This document shows, one piece after another, positions 36,501 through 51,500 of a stretch of 64,000 bases of DNA (position 1 is the first letter of the stretch; the number at the start of each line of letters is the position of its first letter). The stretch spans positions 7,626,001-7,690,000 of the forward strand of contig HG738137.1 in the NCBI GenBank assembly GCA_000499405.2, written 5' to 3'. The translations under genes and the position numbers were made by a program. The notes under the pieces were generated by a model that saw only the letters and a program-made list of their open reading frames with translations, did no database searches and was not told where the DNA came from. The DNA is from Onchocerca volvulus. Taxonomy: Eukaryota > Nematoda > Chromadorea > Rhabditida > Onchocercidae.

Positions 36501-39500
36501 TTGCAAGGTATGACGATGATAATGATGATGATGATGATGACTCGCTGAGCTCACACAAAATTCATGAATTTTTTATTTTAAATAATCCAACAGTTTGAGA
36601 ATTTGAAATAGTCCATTTCACACGCTTTCATTGATTAAGTTTCGAGCATAAATCGAAGAAAAAAAAAGGAAAAAACAAGTCATTTGCAATGGCATTTTCA
36701 TCTATGAGAATATTTCAAATCATTTGCCAAATGACAAAATAAATGCAAACCTTTTAAAATTTGAAATAAGTGAAATTTATTGCAGAAATACGTGACCCTT
36801 TTGTATTACGCGTCAATCCGAACCTCGAATATCATGCCGGATGTCTGAAGGTTTGCTTCATCAATTATGTCTTGACTTTTGTTAAATTTTCTTTTTAATC
36901 TAATTCAAATCAGATAGAACGATTAACAATGAGAAAAATTGACGATTGAACTAAGCAGATTAAACTGAAGCACAGTGCTCGAAAATATAACAACACTAAT
37001 TCATGCTCATCTTGAAAAATGATGTAATAAATATTAAGAAATAATTTTTGTTAGATTTTAATTGCGTAATATCTTCAAGATGGAGTTAATCTGTGCAAAG
37101 ATTGCACGATGGTACTTGTCGTATTTTTAGGTCACACCTCATTGCTTCAGCTTATTGCTAAATTACTTGTCATTTCTAACCTTTTATTTACATAGCGATT
37201 AACTTAATGTATCATCCGCTTATTTGTTGATTATATATAGAGAAATGATTGTATTAAATTAAGCAAAAAAATTTATCAAACCAAATATAATTGGTCTTAA
37301 AATTAAGTGTTGATTATAATTTTATAGAAAAATTTCAATGAGTTAACTTAGAAATAGATTCAATGAAATAGTAAAATCCTACCTATATCAAAATGAAATG
37401 AATTCAATAGAGATGGAAGAAAGTAAATTTATTTGTTTTTTTTGAAATGTTTTTTTTCCGAAGTGTAATGCAAAAAAATTTAATTCAAAGATACAAGTTT
37501 TTAATTTTCCGGATTATTCGAGAAAAAAAATTCTTGAATTCCAACTATTTTTGGGATAATATCCTAAAATGGAATTATTTGCCAGATAGATATCTCAAAT
37601 ATCGAATAATTTCTAATATCCATCGGGCGAGATGAAATTCATAAAATTTTCCATGCAACAGCATAATAAATCATTGAAAGGATGTTGTGTGTTCAGTTTT
37701 AATTCTTCCATGAAATGCCCTTGAAATCCATGACCTGCTCTCTCTGTTCATTGACCTATCATTAATCATTATTCTTCCGCTTCACCTGTATTGATTACCA
37801 GTTGGCAAGAACTCTCAATTGTATATATATTGACTCGATAATAATTCAGACTTAATTGTATTAGTTCTGAAAAAAAAAAAAAACAAGTTTTTTTTACTGA
37901 AAAACTTACTGAATGAGAACTTATTTACTTAAACGGCTTACTTAAACTTATTTAAACCAAACTTTAACAGTTTTTTACTAAGAAAACTTCTCGTTTGTGA
38001 TAAATACGGAGCGGAATTTGAAACTAAGAACAAACTAATGAGATTTATAAGATGCGATACTATCATTAGGATTAATTGGAAAGAAGACAGAAATAGATAG
38101 GACTAATATAATTTACAACATTTTATACAACAAATCCCTAAAAGATAGAAATAAATTTTGCTTAAGAAAACTTCAATTGAAAAAATTTAATTCATTCTTA
38201 TTTGTTGAACAGTCTTGCAGCTTACTATACTGGGAATTACCGTAATCCTCGGTGCGCTGCATTTGCGATGTGTTCCTTCTTCTAAAAGACGCACATTGCT
38301 TTAAAGTTAATATGGAGAAAAGAGATTAACAGGTTTTTGAAAGAGGAGAAGTGGGAGTTTTGGGGTAGAGAGAAAAGATGGTCTAATCAATGCCAAAATT
38401 ATTAAATTATCAGCAAGACTGGTGGATGTGTCACTTCCTCCCAAACATCCTGTCGTAATTTTAGTTTTAATTCTGACAAACAAAATAGAAATATTATTTA
38501 TTTGTGAGTACAACATCGGAGAGAGGGAAATTCATTTCAATTTCTTCAATTTCAATTTTTTACTTCATACTGAGATGAAATGCAATGAACTAAGACTCAC
38601 AATACATGTGGTTGACAATAATTAAACTTTTTTTTGTTTATGACATATGAAATTATGTAATTAATGAACGAATTGCCAAGCAAATTAATCTTAAAAATAG
38701 GTGAACAACAGGTAAACAATTATAAAACGAAAGAAATGAGTATTAAATAGCAGAAATTAACAAAAGTAAGTAGCAGAAAGGTTTCAAAGCTTTCAGAATG
38801 TTTAAAAATCTCATCCATTTGAGTTCAAAATTTTTTAAAAATTTAAAATTAAAAAAAATCAATAAATTTATAATCCTATACACAAAATGCGCTATAATTG
38901 CTAATTTTAATTATAATTCATTCATTACTTGGTAAATAATCCATTCAATCAAATGAATAAATAAGCAAATAGAAGTAAAACTATTGCAGTGTGAACAATG
39001 TGAATGTTATTTGGATGAAACATGTACAGCATATATTCGGGACAATAAACCATACTGTAAGGAGGATTATATCAGGTCGGTAACCTTTGACTTTGCTTAA
39101 TTTCTAATTCTATTATAAATTGAAAACAATTATTTTAAATTAAAACGATATCAAATTTGCATAGATTTTTCTATTTCTAATTGTCACCATCATATTTGCA
39201 TTCTTTTTCCTTCTTCAAAGTTATCAATTAATTAAGTTCACAAATTCAAACCATTTTTTTGGTCTGTCCAATTTGATATTTAATTAAAAAGGAAGAAATC
39301 AGCAGTTTTATTATTGATGAAGTGCGAAGAACATTGAGTTTTATTGTATCGGTGATCGGAACAGATGAGCACTTGTAAATGCCACTTGACAACTCCTTCA
39401 ATCCCTATTGATGACATAGTTTACTTCTTCCCACTTCAATTCCTTATTGTTTTTCCTCATCTTTTCTTTATCTTTTTTCTGGTGTCACGTAGTTATCACG

Positions 39501-42500
39501 TAGCGTCACGTGAAAATAAAGTCTTAGTAAAAGAATGGAAACTTTTAATTTTAATTTCATGCATATATGAAGTCATATTTATCTATCAATTATTTTTTAT
39601 TGATCATTTGACCTTATGTTTGTAGCATTTTAATTACTCAAATATAATAGATTCAAAAGAAATTCATTATTGCATTTCCAAAAAAAAAAAAAAAAAAAAA
39701 AAAGAAAATAAGTCATTCATCAGGAATACTTTCGCAGATTAATTGATTTGCTAAAACAAAAATTTAATAAATGAATTTTTTTTTCATTCAGATCGAATAA
39801 TATCATGTATTGATGGATGAAATCTGTAGCTGTCTTAATTTCATCGGACAGGATGAGTAATTAATTACCTTAATGTGTCGAGTAGACCGCTTGTGTCCTC
39901 TATTTTAATCTGCTACTAATCGCTTTTTCCATCCTGAAAGCTCTGAAAGCTTGGAAGGATGGAACTAATCGGTTTAATGCGTTCCTTCTAGGCTTCTTTC
40001 ATTCGATATTATCCTTAATCTAATCCTTATTTTCACTTTTTCTACACAACTTATGTCCTTTCTTCCAAATTCTTACTTTTTATTACTCATAATAAAGCGA
40101 ACACTAATGAAGAATATTGCCAAATTTATCAACAGAAAATCTTCTTAGATAACCTTTTTGCTGATGAAAGAAAAAGGTAACTTCATATTTGCTTAAACGT
40201 GAAATTTATTTAAATTTTGAAAATTGTATGTTAATTAATTACTATATACCGCATCAATAGTTTATATAATTAATATGAGATTAGACTTGCAGATTTCAAA
40301 AATTTGTTTACTTTTATGATTAATAATTTGTTTTTTTATTTAATTTTGCTACCATAACAATCACTGGTCTATTATCATAACAAAAGTAATGCTCTTAAGT
40401 AATTTACAGCATTGCTATTGTGATAATAGAAATGATAAATTGATAAAAAGAGATAAGAAAAGGGAGTGAAAAAAAATGCAAGTAAAACTGAATATAATTG
40501 ATCATTTCATTTTGCTGAAATTTTCTGTTGCTTCCATTTAGTAATTCAACATGTCAGTTGGATAAATTGTTAAGCTGTCAATTTATAGTATATACTTGGA
40601 CGTCCAAACCATCGTAATTAATAAGATTATCTTTCCCGACCGCTTATCAACAATCTCCATTGATAATCATTTTTGACAGCTCGTGACAAGCAAATCTACG
40701 ATAATCATCAATGCAATATACATGACACTTGTCAACAAACATTTATTTATTGCATTTCAAATAAACCGTATATAACAACTAATAGGGATACTTTCTATCT
40801 TTCTAAAATTAAATTTAAATTAACAAAAATAAATCAAATTAGTTAGGACGATGTTTCAACCTGTTTAAGTTTTGTGCAACGATCCAAATTAATACAATGT
40901 GGAATAGAGATCAAATATCAGATATGTTGTGATGTAATATTCGTTTTTATCTGATTCAAATAAATTTGGCAGAATTTTTTCCAGCCTTTTTCTCTTCATT
41001 TTTACTGCTTAGGAATAATACATTTTTATATAGAAATGTGAAATGAGTCGGTAGTTTAGTATCTCCAAAGCCAAATTGCTCTTCGATCAAACAATCATCG
41101 ATGACATTATATGTTTCGGTAATTATGGAAAAGATAATTAGTTGTGTCAAACACTTAATAGCCAACATAGTTAAGGTAACCGCATTGAGATATGTGTCAC
41201 ATTGAAGTGTCACCGATGGAAGGACAATTTACCTGTTCATATTGAAGCAGTAGACCATCATCAACTCATTCATCGATTATACAATATCACTTTTGACATT
41301 TTCCATAATTGCTGCGACATCCTATTATGCAAGTGTTGAGACAGCAGCGGTAATATTTATGTCTGAAGGAATTGTTACCTGGGAAGGTACCCAAAAATGT
41401 GTTGTCATTTTATGTCAAACTTGATTGATATCTTCTTTTTGTTTAACGACAACGAACAAATTTCTCATCGTTTATCTTACATTTCAACAATTTCAGCTAA
41501 TTACCTATTTTTCTTATTATTAAGAAAATGAATTTGGAAATTACCAAAAAAAAAAAAAAAAGCTTTTCCGGAGATTCCCATGTTTATAAGATGGAATGAA
41601 TGGAGGAAAGAAAATTTAAGAAGCAATCTTCTAAATCAGTTCAATTCATTAAAAAAAAAAACAAAAAAAAATATCGATTCTTGGACACTAACAGACTACG
41701 ATTCAACTATTTAAGGTAACTTGATAATCTTTGCATTTTATATTTTTAGCAAAAATCATTTCACAAAAAAGTGAAATAATTTTATAATAGATGACACATT
41801 TATTCTCGCAATATAAGTAAGATTATTAAATTAAAGTATTTGAGACATTTATCCATTTGATGCAAATACAAATAACCGCTTCGGGTTCAAAGGTTACACT
41901 CGTAGGATTGTTCTCAAGAAATAGTTTGTTTCCCTTTTTTTTTGCCAGGATAAATTGATTTTTTTTTCTTGCAAGTATAGTATTGATTAGAATCCACGGA
42001 TTCAGAAGAACGGAGAAGAAGAGCTAAGAGGGAATCATATCAAACTCTCCCACGGTTTATATGCTCATGTTTCGCATTAAAAATTGCTATTTAGCATTAT
42101 TTTAAGCGCTTAAAAGGGTAGCAAGCTTTCCCCGTCAATGGCAATTTTTTGAAATCAAATTTATGCAATTCATCGATTGTTCGATATTTACTCAGACACT
42201 ATCACTTCATTTCGATCATTTTTTTTTCCGATAAATTTACATTAAGTTTATTTTTATTTTTTGGAACATACAACTTGCAGCATTTTATTAAGGGAGAAGC
42301 TTTTTACTAAAATAAAAAAAGCGAACTACAATATTTTAATTTGCTGCCATCCAACCACTCTTTCTTCAAAGTTTTTAAAACTACATCACTTTTCGTGGAT
42401 CATATAGTAATTGGGCTTTGATAGTTAAACTAAGGATGAAAATATTACAAATTAATTGTTTACATTATTTCCATTCTTAAAAAACAACAAATAAATGCTT

Positions 42501-45500
42501 TTCCAGCATTATTAAAGCTGAAATTGCATTCGAGCAAGACAACCGAGCCATATCGTCTACCATTTTCTTATCATTTTCCCTATCACTTTTATCATCTTTG
42601 CTCTGTTTTAAATCTTTGGCAAGCCCAACTCTGCCGACCCGATCCTTATATTCAAATTATTATGCAAAAAATCAGAAGCATCGAAGCAATATTACGTTTG
42701 ATTGATCGTTCATTCATTCATTCATTCATTTATTCAATTGAAAATAAAAAGAAAAGCCGCCTTGGCATCTTCTTTCGCTCCTTTTTTTTTCAACTTTTTT
42801 TGCTTTATCTTTCTTTTTTTTTCCTATCTTCCATATCAGCAACAATCAGAAGCAAACGTATTTTGCACATGCCGTGAGAATTTTTATTCATTTTTTTTTT
42901 TTGAAAGATGAGAGGAAGGGAAATAGTCTCGAGAGCTACCGAAATTGATCCCTTTATTATTGTTGCCAATGAAGGCCAACTTCCTTTGGATTGGCCTAAC
43001 AGACATTCTGGCTCGAAATTTTTTGAGACTTTATACTTTTTGATAATCGTCTAGGAAAAGAGAGCTGACAAGTTATTGTTCCAACCGCGACAATATAACA
43101 TCAATAATGAGGGAATCTGAATCTCAAGCAGATTCATTGCATAAATTGATGAAATTTAAGTTTTGCTAATTTGAAAAATTTCTGAATAATCTCTGCATAA
43201 TCAATCCTATTTATTCATTCGAAAGTGCTTACTTCAAGTAATCTTTTTGGAAAAAGACCAGAAATATTGAAAAAAGATGAAACAGTGATAGAATATTGAA
43301 GAGGAAGAAACTATTACCAATAATAATAGTATGTGTTATTATCAACATTTCCATCGGGTGCTTTAAGTTGGAATTTCTATGGAACTTTCAGATATTCATT
43401 ACTTAAAAATTGTGAGGTAACTTTCCACATTTATTCGTTTTATTTTTTAGTTTGCATATGAGAAATTCTTCAAATTAATTTGTGCTAAAAAAAACTTCCC
43501 ACACATTTTTAAAAACACAAAGCCTGGAATGAAAGATGAGATAGGGCTTTAGAAAAGGATGGAGATCGATGTTTTACACTCATTTTGCAGAAGAAAGTTG
43601 GAAGCCTTTTTTTAAGATAAATAGAATAGCAACTTTAAAGACTGCAAATTTGAATACTTCCAAACTTCGTTTCTATTGCGATTGCAAGATAGAACTGATT
43701 GCATAAAAATATTACGCAAAAAATAAAGAAAAAAATCTGCAAGTCCATTTCATGGGTCATTTTCCGACTTCTGAGAGGAAATGACGAGAGAAGGCGGTTT
43801 TGTTACTATTTGATGACGTAATTTCTTACAGTAACTAAAATTTTTGAGTGGAAACTATCGAATCGGAAAAGAAAGAATCTTTGAAGTGGTTGCATTTCCG
43901 GAATAACCGGAAATTCTTGCCGACATATTTAATGATTTTCCAGAAATATCGTCATATAAATTGAACGGTTTGGAGAGATGGATTAATCTAAGGAACATAT
44001 TTATTTTAATTATCGAAAGTATTTCGAATTTATTATAATCCCATTGTAAGTATATTTGTCATCATATGCAGCTTACTAATAACTGGGAAATGCCATTAAG
44101 ATGTCCAAATCGGAGATTACTTGAATTTTTAATTGTTAATTAATAAAAGAGAATAATTTTAATTTGAATAAAAAACAATTTCCATTATTAGAAATGATGA
44201 AACAAATCCCGAGGAAATTGTAGTATAGAAATGATTAAAAACAGAAGGAAATTAATTGTCACAGAAAAAATCGAATGAATTTCTCTATTTTCACAGACTA
44301 ACTAATAAATTATTTTTGCTCTTCGGCTCTTTTTTTTTTTCCGAAATTTTTTTTTGAAATTTTCCTTCTTTTTTTTTTTTTTTTTTTTTTTGAATTTTTG
44401 CAACAGATCATTTGTGCATTGAATGATAATAATTCATGGATGAGTTTGTAATCATAAAAATGGCCTCTTTAGATGAGTAACTCGAGCAGCTGCTCTGCTT
44501 GCTTCGAGGTCGCAATTCATATGTGGTTATAAAACAAACATTTCTTGCTCAACATAAATAAACCTTTTCCTGTAATCGATATTTTACTCCTTGGACTTCC
44601 TTTCTTTCAATTTTATGTTCTTTTATTTTTATTTTCATTTTTTATAACCGAAAAAAAAAAGAGAGAAATAGTTGCTTTATTTAAACGAAAAGTTTGTTAT
44701 TTCAAAAAATGACAAATTTTTAAGAAGAAATTTTTTCATAAAAAAAAAAGTAAGATTATGGACCTTGATTTGTTATGAATTTTCCATTATATTGATATCC
44801 ATTATATTTTTTAATCCGATATCAATAATTTATTATCGATATCATATTTATAACTTCCATAATTTGATTAAGAACTGCTAGCTAAGAGAACAAAAATTTA
44901 ATTATTGAATTGGTATTGTTCGAAAAAAAGCAAAAACAAAAGTAATGAAGCTGATCTGAATGAAAGAATATTGAGAGAATGAATTTTGAGTTTTTTTTTT
45001 TTTTTTTTCAAATTTTAAGTTCTAATCCCTCAATTTGTTCATTAAAAAGCTTCCAACATGACGTAGCAGCAATTTTTACATCTAATAAATATTTCAAGAT
45101 ACTTCGAAAAGTTTTTGAAGATAATTAAAACTTCCTTAAGGATAACAGATGCGAAGAAATGCATTCGTTGCAAGGGATACATTTCGAAGAAAGATATGGT
45201 AATGAAAATACGAACTTTGACCTATCATGTTGCATGTTTCTCATGCTCAAATTGCGAAAAGAAGTTAACAATTGGAGATGAATTCGTATTTCGAGAACGA
45301 GAAGATGACATATTATGTCGAGATTGTGACACAAATAATATTGAGGTCAGTACAGCTAATGTCTGAGTGGTTATTGATGACCTTTTCGAACATTAGCTCT
45401 TAGAAATGAACCTTAAACTATTGGAAACTTTTTTTCTTTCTTTTTGTTGCAATTTTTCATGAATTATTATACAGCAACCATCCTCAATTAAAACGGAGAT

Positions 45501-48500
45501 CTATGGAGGAGAGGATGAAGACAACTGGGATGGTTCAACTTTGACAAGCCTGGATAATCAAATGTCAAACACGCCACCACTTTCCCTTCGAAGTCCTAAA
45601 TCAGATGAGGTTTGTTTAAAAAATTTTGTGGTAATTTCTAATTTTTGTCCAAAATTCTCTCGCTCTGAAAACAATTCTCAACATCAAACATGAATAGCTT
45701 TCATACTGAGAATCTCTTTTCTCAAGTTTTAACATCCCGACCATAGCAAAGTATCAACTGTTTGAGGGAATCACAATCAAATCAAGTATTATCATTAATT
45801 TATCATATTAAAACATTCCGTTTGAATTAAATGTTGGTAATTTGATCGTTCAGGCGCAGCGGATTAATATTTAATTGCTGAATTGTTCAAAATCTCGGGA
45901 TAACATCCGTAATTTTTCAGCATGATTCAGAGCTTTATCTTATTGCGTTATGTAATTCAGATTTGCGGTAGTTTGTTAATATTTTGAACCAAGGTCAATC
46001 GTTTAATCAAATTTTTAAAAGTCATTATGAATTTCAGATTGTAACCACATTTAACATTTCCAAATCACAAATTAAAAAGAACAAAAAGGACAAACAAGTA
46101 ATTTTCTTTTTTTTTTTTTTTTTGTATTCTTACAGAAGGAGAAAGAAGGAACTGAAAATTTCGCGATATTTCATAAATCGAAATATTAAATTCGGATTAA
46201 ATCCAAAGTTTGAGTTACCTTTTCAATCGATATTTTCAAATTTCGGAATTTTCATTAAAAAATATCATTCGATTTTTGATCTTTCCAGTCGACTAGAGTT
46301 CGGACAGTGCTTAACGAGAAACAATTGATGACGCTAAAAGCATGTTATGCTGCCAATGCTCGACCAGATGCTATGATGAAAGAACACCTTGTCGAAATGA
46401 CCGGTACTTGACTCTTTTATACTCTTTTCAATTCCAATTTGAGGTTAAGTTGAGGTCAACTCTTATCGATCCTCATGAGACGTTCATCTGTACCAATCAG
46501 AAAACGGCCAACATAACAGTGATTAAGTATTGATTTTTAAGAGCATATTTTTTTGAGAGAAATAAATTAAATTTCCATTTTATATTTATTTATTCTCATT
46601 TAAATTCCTAAAAATTTAAAACAAATCATTTAAATTCCAATATATTTTTTGTGAAAGTAAAGGTCGCATATAAATTTCATCTTTTTAGGTTTAAGTCCAC
46701 GTGTGATACGTGTATGGTTCCAGAATAAACGTTGTAAAGATAAGAAGCGGCAAATCGCCATGAAACATCTGCAACAGAAAGCGGAAACAGTTAGTTTTTT
46801 CGAAAAGATTCTAATTTTTTGCTAGAATTTTCCATTGCATTAGTTTTTCCAAAACTTTGAATTCAAGATTTACATTGAAAATTTTGAAATTCAGTTCATG
46901 ATTACTATTGCATTTCTTCCAATTCCATTAATTTTCTGCAATTATTTCCACTTATATCATTGCAAATATGTATTTGATTACTTAACTAAATGATATTTCT
47001 GTTCGATCTCTAACTATCCATCGTTCTTTTAAGTATAAAAATTTCTCTAGAACGTATGAGAATTCTTTGATCTTAACATTTTAATCAATCTTTAATGAAC
47101 TGATAAGCATCGCTAAGACAAAACAGATCAAATTAATCAACCTTTCAATCAATCAATCAATGCTTGTTACCTTTGATTTGCCCATATCTTGTCATTTTTT
47201 TCCTTAAGTTAAATTCAATCAAGTAGTAATCAAATATTGATTGTCTACTACCGTAGACCAAAATATGAAAGAATAGCTTGTGTTATACATGATTTATATG
47301 CAAGCATTTCAATTTTTGATGATTATTTATTCATGGTCTGCTTGAGAAAGACAAAACATTCGTATTTATATGGCATAGAAATAACAATAATTAATTAAAT
47401 GCCCGGAAGCATATTTTAAACAAACTAACGGACCATGAAATACATCGGTAATTTGCAAAAATTTTTAATAAATAGGAAACGGGCATAACAGAACAATTCA
47501 ATTAATTGCAACCGTAAATCTTTTCGAAATAACAAAATCAGGTTTAATTACCAAATATCCTTTGAAATATAGCATAAAAATACGCCATAACATTGAGTAT
47601 ATAATAAACTTTTCAAAAAAAAAAAGGTTTTCGAAGTAAGTTTTAAATTAAATTTAATTTGAAGGCAGATTATAAAGGGAAAAAAAAATCCATCTTTGAA
47701 AACAATTTCATATGTGGAAGAATTTTCTTCAATTGCTAAGTTTCTCATTTCATTTGTCGAGGTCGCATGAACTCTGTTTCCCATCACTATCGATAAATAG
47801 AAATGGCATTACAGCACATAACTGATAGTTGTGATAATGACGTTGACAGGTAATATAATTATAATAAAAGGTTGTGCAAATACAATTTCACTTGCCAGTT
47901 GAAGTTACCTTCCGTCTATCTGTAGTCAACTAAATATTCGTAGTTGTCACCAAATATTTCGGAAAAAAAAAGGCAAATATTAGAATGGCGGAAGGGAGCG
48001 AAAGTCAACAACAATTTTTCAATTTTTCATGAACTAATTCATAAATTATCCGTAAGAGTTTGTGTATACGATGAATGTTGACTGTTACCCGGGCAACATT
48101 CCCCTTAATTCGTGATATCCGTATCATCCGATCATCCTTCATAAATTGCTTCCTCTCATTCAGCAGCATCTGTTATGCAATGAAATGACATGAAATATCA
48201 ATTTCAAATGAGAGATGAAATTTAAGAAAATGTTCGAATAATTTTAAATAAATGCCAACTAAACCTTCTCATGTCGTATTTTTCTAAGATGACAATGCTT
48301 TATTTCTCACTTTCACATAATTCTCAAATTTAACAGTTGAAGTGTTGGGAAGAATTTGCGGTACAGAAATAATTATGAATGTATGAGTGACCGTAGTAAA
48401 TGCTACTGAAGATGTCGAGATCTTATCAGTCGGAATGAAATGTGTGAGGTGAACACAGTGCAGGGTCATTGTAGGGTCATTTGAGAACATCAACAACAAA

Positions 48501-51500
48501 TTTCACAAGGCTTATATCGACTAATTTTGATTGTGAAAATAATGCTCCGTAATGTCCATGTCTTTGGAATTTGCTCATCCAAGATGATAATTTTCACTTT
48601 CAATATAATTTATGCATTAGTTGCTTCATCTTTTTTCAAACAACTTGAAATTTAAATAGCAAAAGTGAAACAATTAAAATAAAATGAGAAAAGAAAAGCC
48701 GATGAAATAAATCGAAACTAAGCGCATATTGTAGATTTTCGATTTAAATTCCAAAAGAAGAAAGAGTTTTAAGTCAAATTTCAAACTTTAACTATTAACG
48801 TTTACCTGAAATTAAATAAATCAATATGGAAAATATAAGATGAGGAAGAATGATCTGAATAAAACATATGTTCTTGAACAGCTTATGAGCAAATAATGCA
48901 CTTCTTAATTATCTTTGTATGCTGCTTAAACATTTTACCATATGGTCTCTCATTTTCGTATTTCTGTTAAATAAACAAATCATGGATTGGATATACTGAA
49001 ATGCGGGAAAATTAGTTGTCATTCGGGATCAAATGAAAAAAAAATAATTGATTTAGACTATGCTTTTGAATGATGAAATAATAATAACCTGGTTAGATAC
49101 TGTAGAGAAGCAAATAAATCTGTTACCTTAACTGATAAGGATATCTTTGAAAGAAAGTTTCCCACAGTTTCTCGCTTCATTTGCAATATACTTTTTTTTC
49201 TCGAAAATTATTCAAACCGAATATGATGTGCTAGTTTTGAGCACCGTTATTTTAGTTTAAGTGGCATATTGGTTTGATTTTAAGACAACTTTGCAATTCT
49301 ATTGTTTTCTATGAACAATAATCAGGCAAAAAGAAATAGGAAAAGCAATAGAAAAACTTGTTCACTTCGATATTATCAATACTTTTTTTTTTTTGATAGG
49401 AAGGAAATGAAATAGTACAATAAGTTGAAATCTTAGATAATCTTCTATAATCTTCTATTTTACCAATCTTTATCCTAAAAAATTGAAATTAAGAAAATTT
49501 TAAATTCAAAAACAATAGGAAGCAACATATTTCTTTCAGTTCTCTGAACGCAGACAAATTGCTAGGAAAAGTCTAACATGAAAGAAAGGTTTTGTTTATC
49601 TTTTTTGTTTCTGATACAGTACCGTTTTCCGTAGATGAAGTGCTCTGTGAATGATTATTGAAAGTACTCTTTTCCAAATTGTTCTTTTTGAAGAGCAAAA
49701 GGAAAAGAAAGGACAGCTACTTGACCAATGGAAGGAGGAAATATGAGTTTTTTGAAAAGGAGCCATTTCTAACACCATAGTTCCAAAAGAAGAGAAAAAA
49801 AAAAAACAATTCTTCGGTGCTAATAATTTTTTGACGCTAATAGTTCTGTCAAAAACTTGTTTTTGCAAATTAAATTTAAATTAAATGATTTTTTTTCGAA
49901 ATGATTGAAATTCGAATTTGTTTGAGTTAACTTCCAAATTGACCTTCTTTTCAGTGCACGCTTGATTAAGCATCATCTAAACAGAATCTCTTATTCAATT
50001 CAAATAAAAATTTTGAAGTATTTAAATGAGTGTGTGCATGTCTGCGTAGGCTTATATATACTCGGTTAATTGAACACAATGGAGCATTTTAGGACAGTGA
50101 AATAAATCAGTGTTATATTTAAGCATGTATGTAGGTGTGTATGTGTGTGTATGTGAATGTATGTGTGTATGTGGGTATGTTATGCATTTGTGTTAGCACA
50201 TTCAATTAATAAGTGAGCCGTAGGCTCAAGTTCAAATACCGTAATGATATGAAGCACTTCAGCAGTTCACATCTAATTCAGTGGAGCGGAAGAGGCCACA
50301 CAGAGCTCCCTGCCGACCGTCAATTCATCCGTGACATCTCGTTTGTCACCGTAAATGCCACCTTGGAGCGTAAATGATATCACCTTGCTCCTGCTATCAC
50401 TACTACAGAAGAGATCCAAAGCATCATGGCCTTTCCAGGCTTTTCAAACATGAAATTACTCCGTGCGATTACGATAATGTTATCAATATCAATGAAATAT
50501 CTCATCAAAAGATTATGTAGAATAAGAGGATGATAATATTCAAAAGACTAGCCGAACTATCTAGTAGCTGGCTCCCTCTGAAGATTCCTTCAGGATAGAT
50601 GGAGTATGGAATGAAGCTGTTATATTCGGCAAAGTGAATGATTAGAGGAATTGTGGGACATCAGACGTCTTCAACCTATTCTCAAACTTTCAATGAGTAT
50701 GACATCTTGCTTGCTTGCATGAAGCATAGACAATGAATGTGTGCTCCAAGTGGACTGGACAATTTTTGATAAGCAGAACTGGGCTATGGGATGAATCAAA
50801 TATTAGGTAACGTATAAGTCCAAAGTAAAGTATAAGTCACTTGCGAGAAATATGAATTTGAATAACTGAAGAATGCAAATTTGGTTGCAATATTATTAAG
50901 ATTAGAATGGAAGTTCAAATTAAGTTGAAATTAGATCTACAATTTCAAATTTCTAGAAAAATGAAAATTGTCTGGTTGGAAGTCTTCACTCTCTTCAGAT
51001 GTCTTTTTATTAAACAATTTGATTATTTGTTAAATGTTTGATCCATTAGTTCGTGTATAAATCTTCTTTCCTTTTTTTTTTCTTTGGCTGATTTGGTTGC
51101 TGAGTATTACTTTTTTTTTTAAAGGTTATTTATTTATCTTAGAGGTATGATGAAGGACAAGCGATAGAATTTGAAAGATACAATGAATAATGGATTTGCA
51201 TGTTTATTGAGAGTAGAATTCATGTCCATCTATGACCATAATTCTGTGTTAACATCAAATAGATGTAATGAGCAGTGGAATAACGAGGAGAGTAAAATAA
51301 GAGAAAATTTTAAGCATATTAGATCGATGTTCAGAGCTCAATTTTTTACGAAACTTTGTCAACCAGCATCGAATCTGTTTAAGTTCGTTAATAGTATTTC
51401 GTCTCAGAAATTCTAAGTGATGCATTCAGTTAAGCACTTAAAAAAGATTTCTGATCCGTTCAATGGATCATGAAATGACTTCTTTTTTTTTTTCTTATCC

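Noticed and set aside
49596..49868. 90-codon minus-strand frame in an Islet intron
   Set aside because: Phe/Ser-rich translation of A-rich DNA with no splice partners or family likeness.
51171..51416. 81-codon + strand frame just before the C-terminal Islet exons
   Set aside because: It opens at TTG, has no matching acceptor and donor phases for the gene, and shows no recognised motif.
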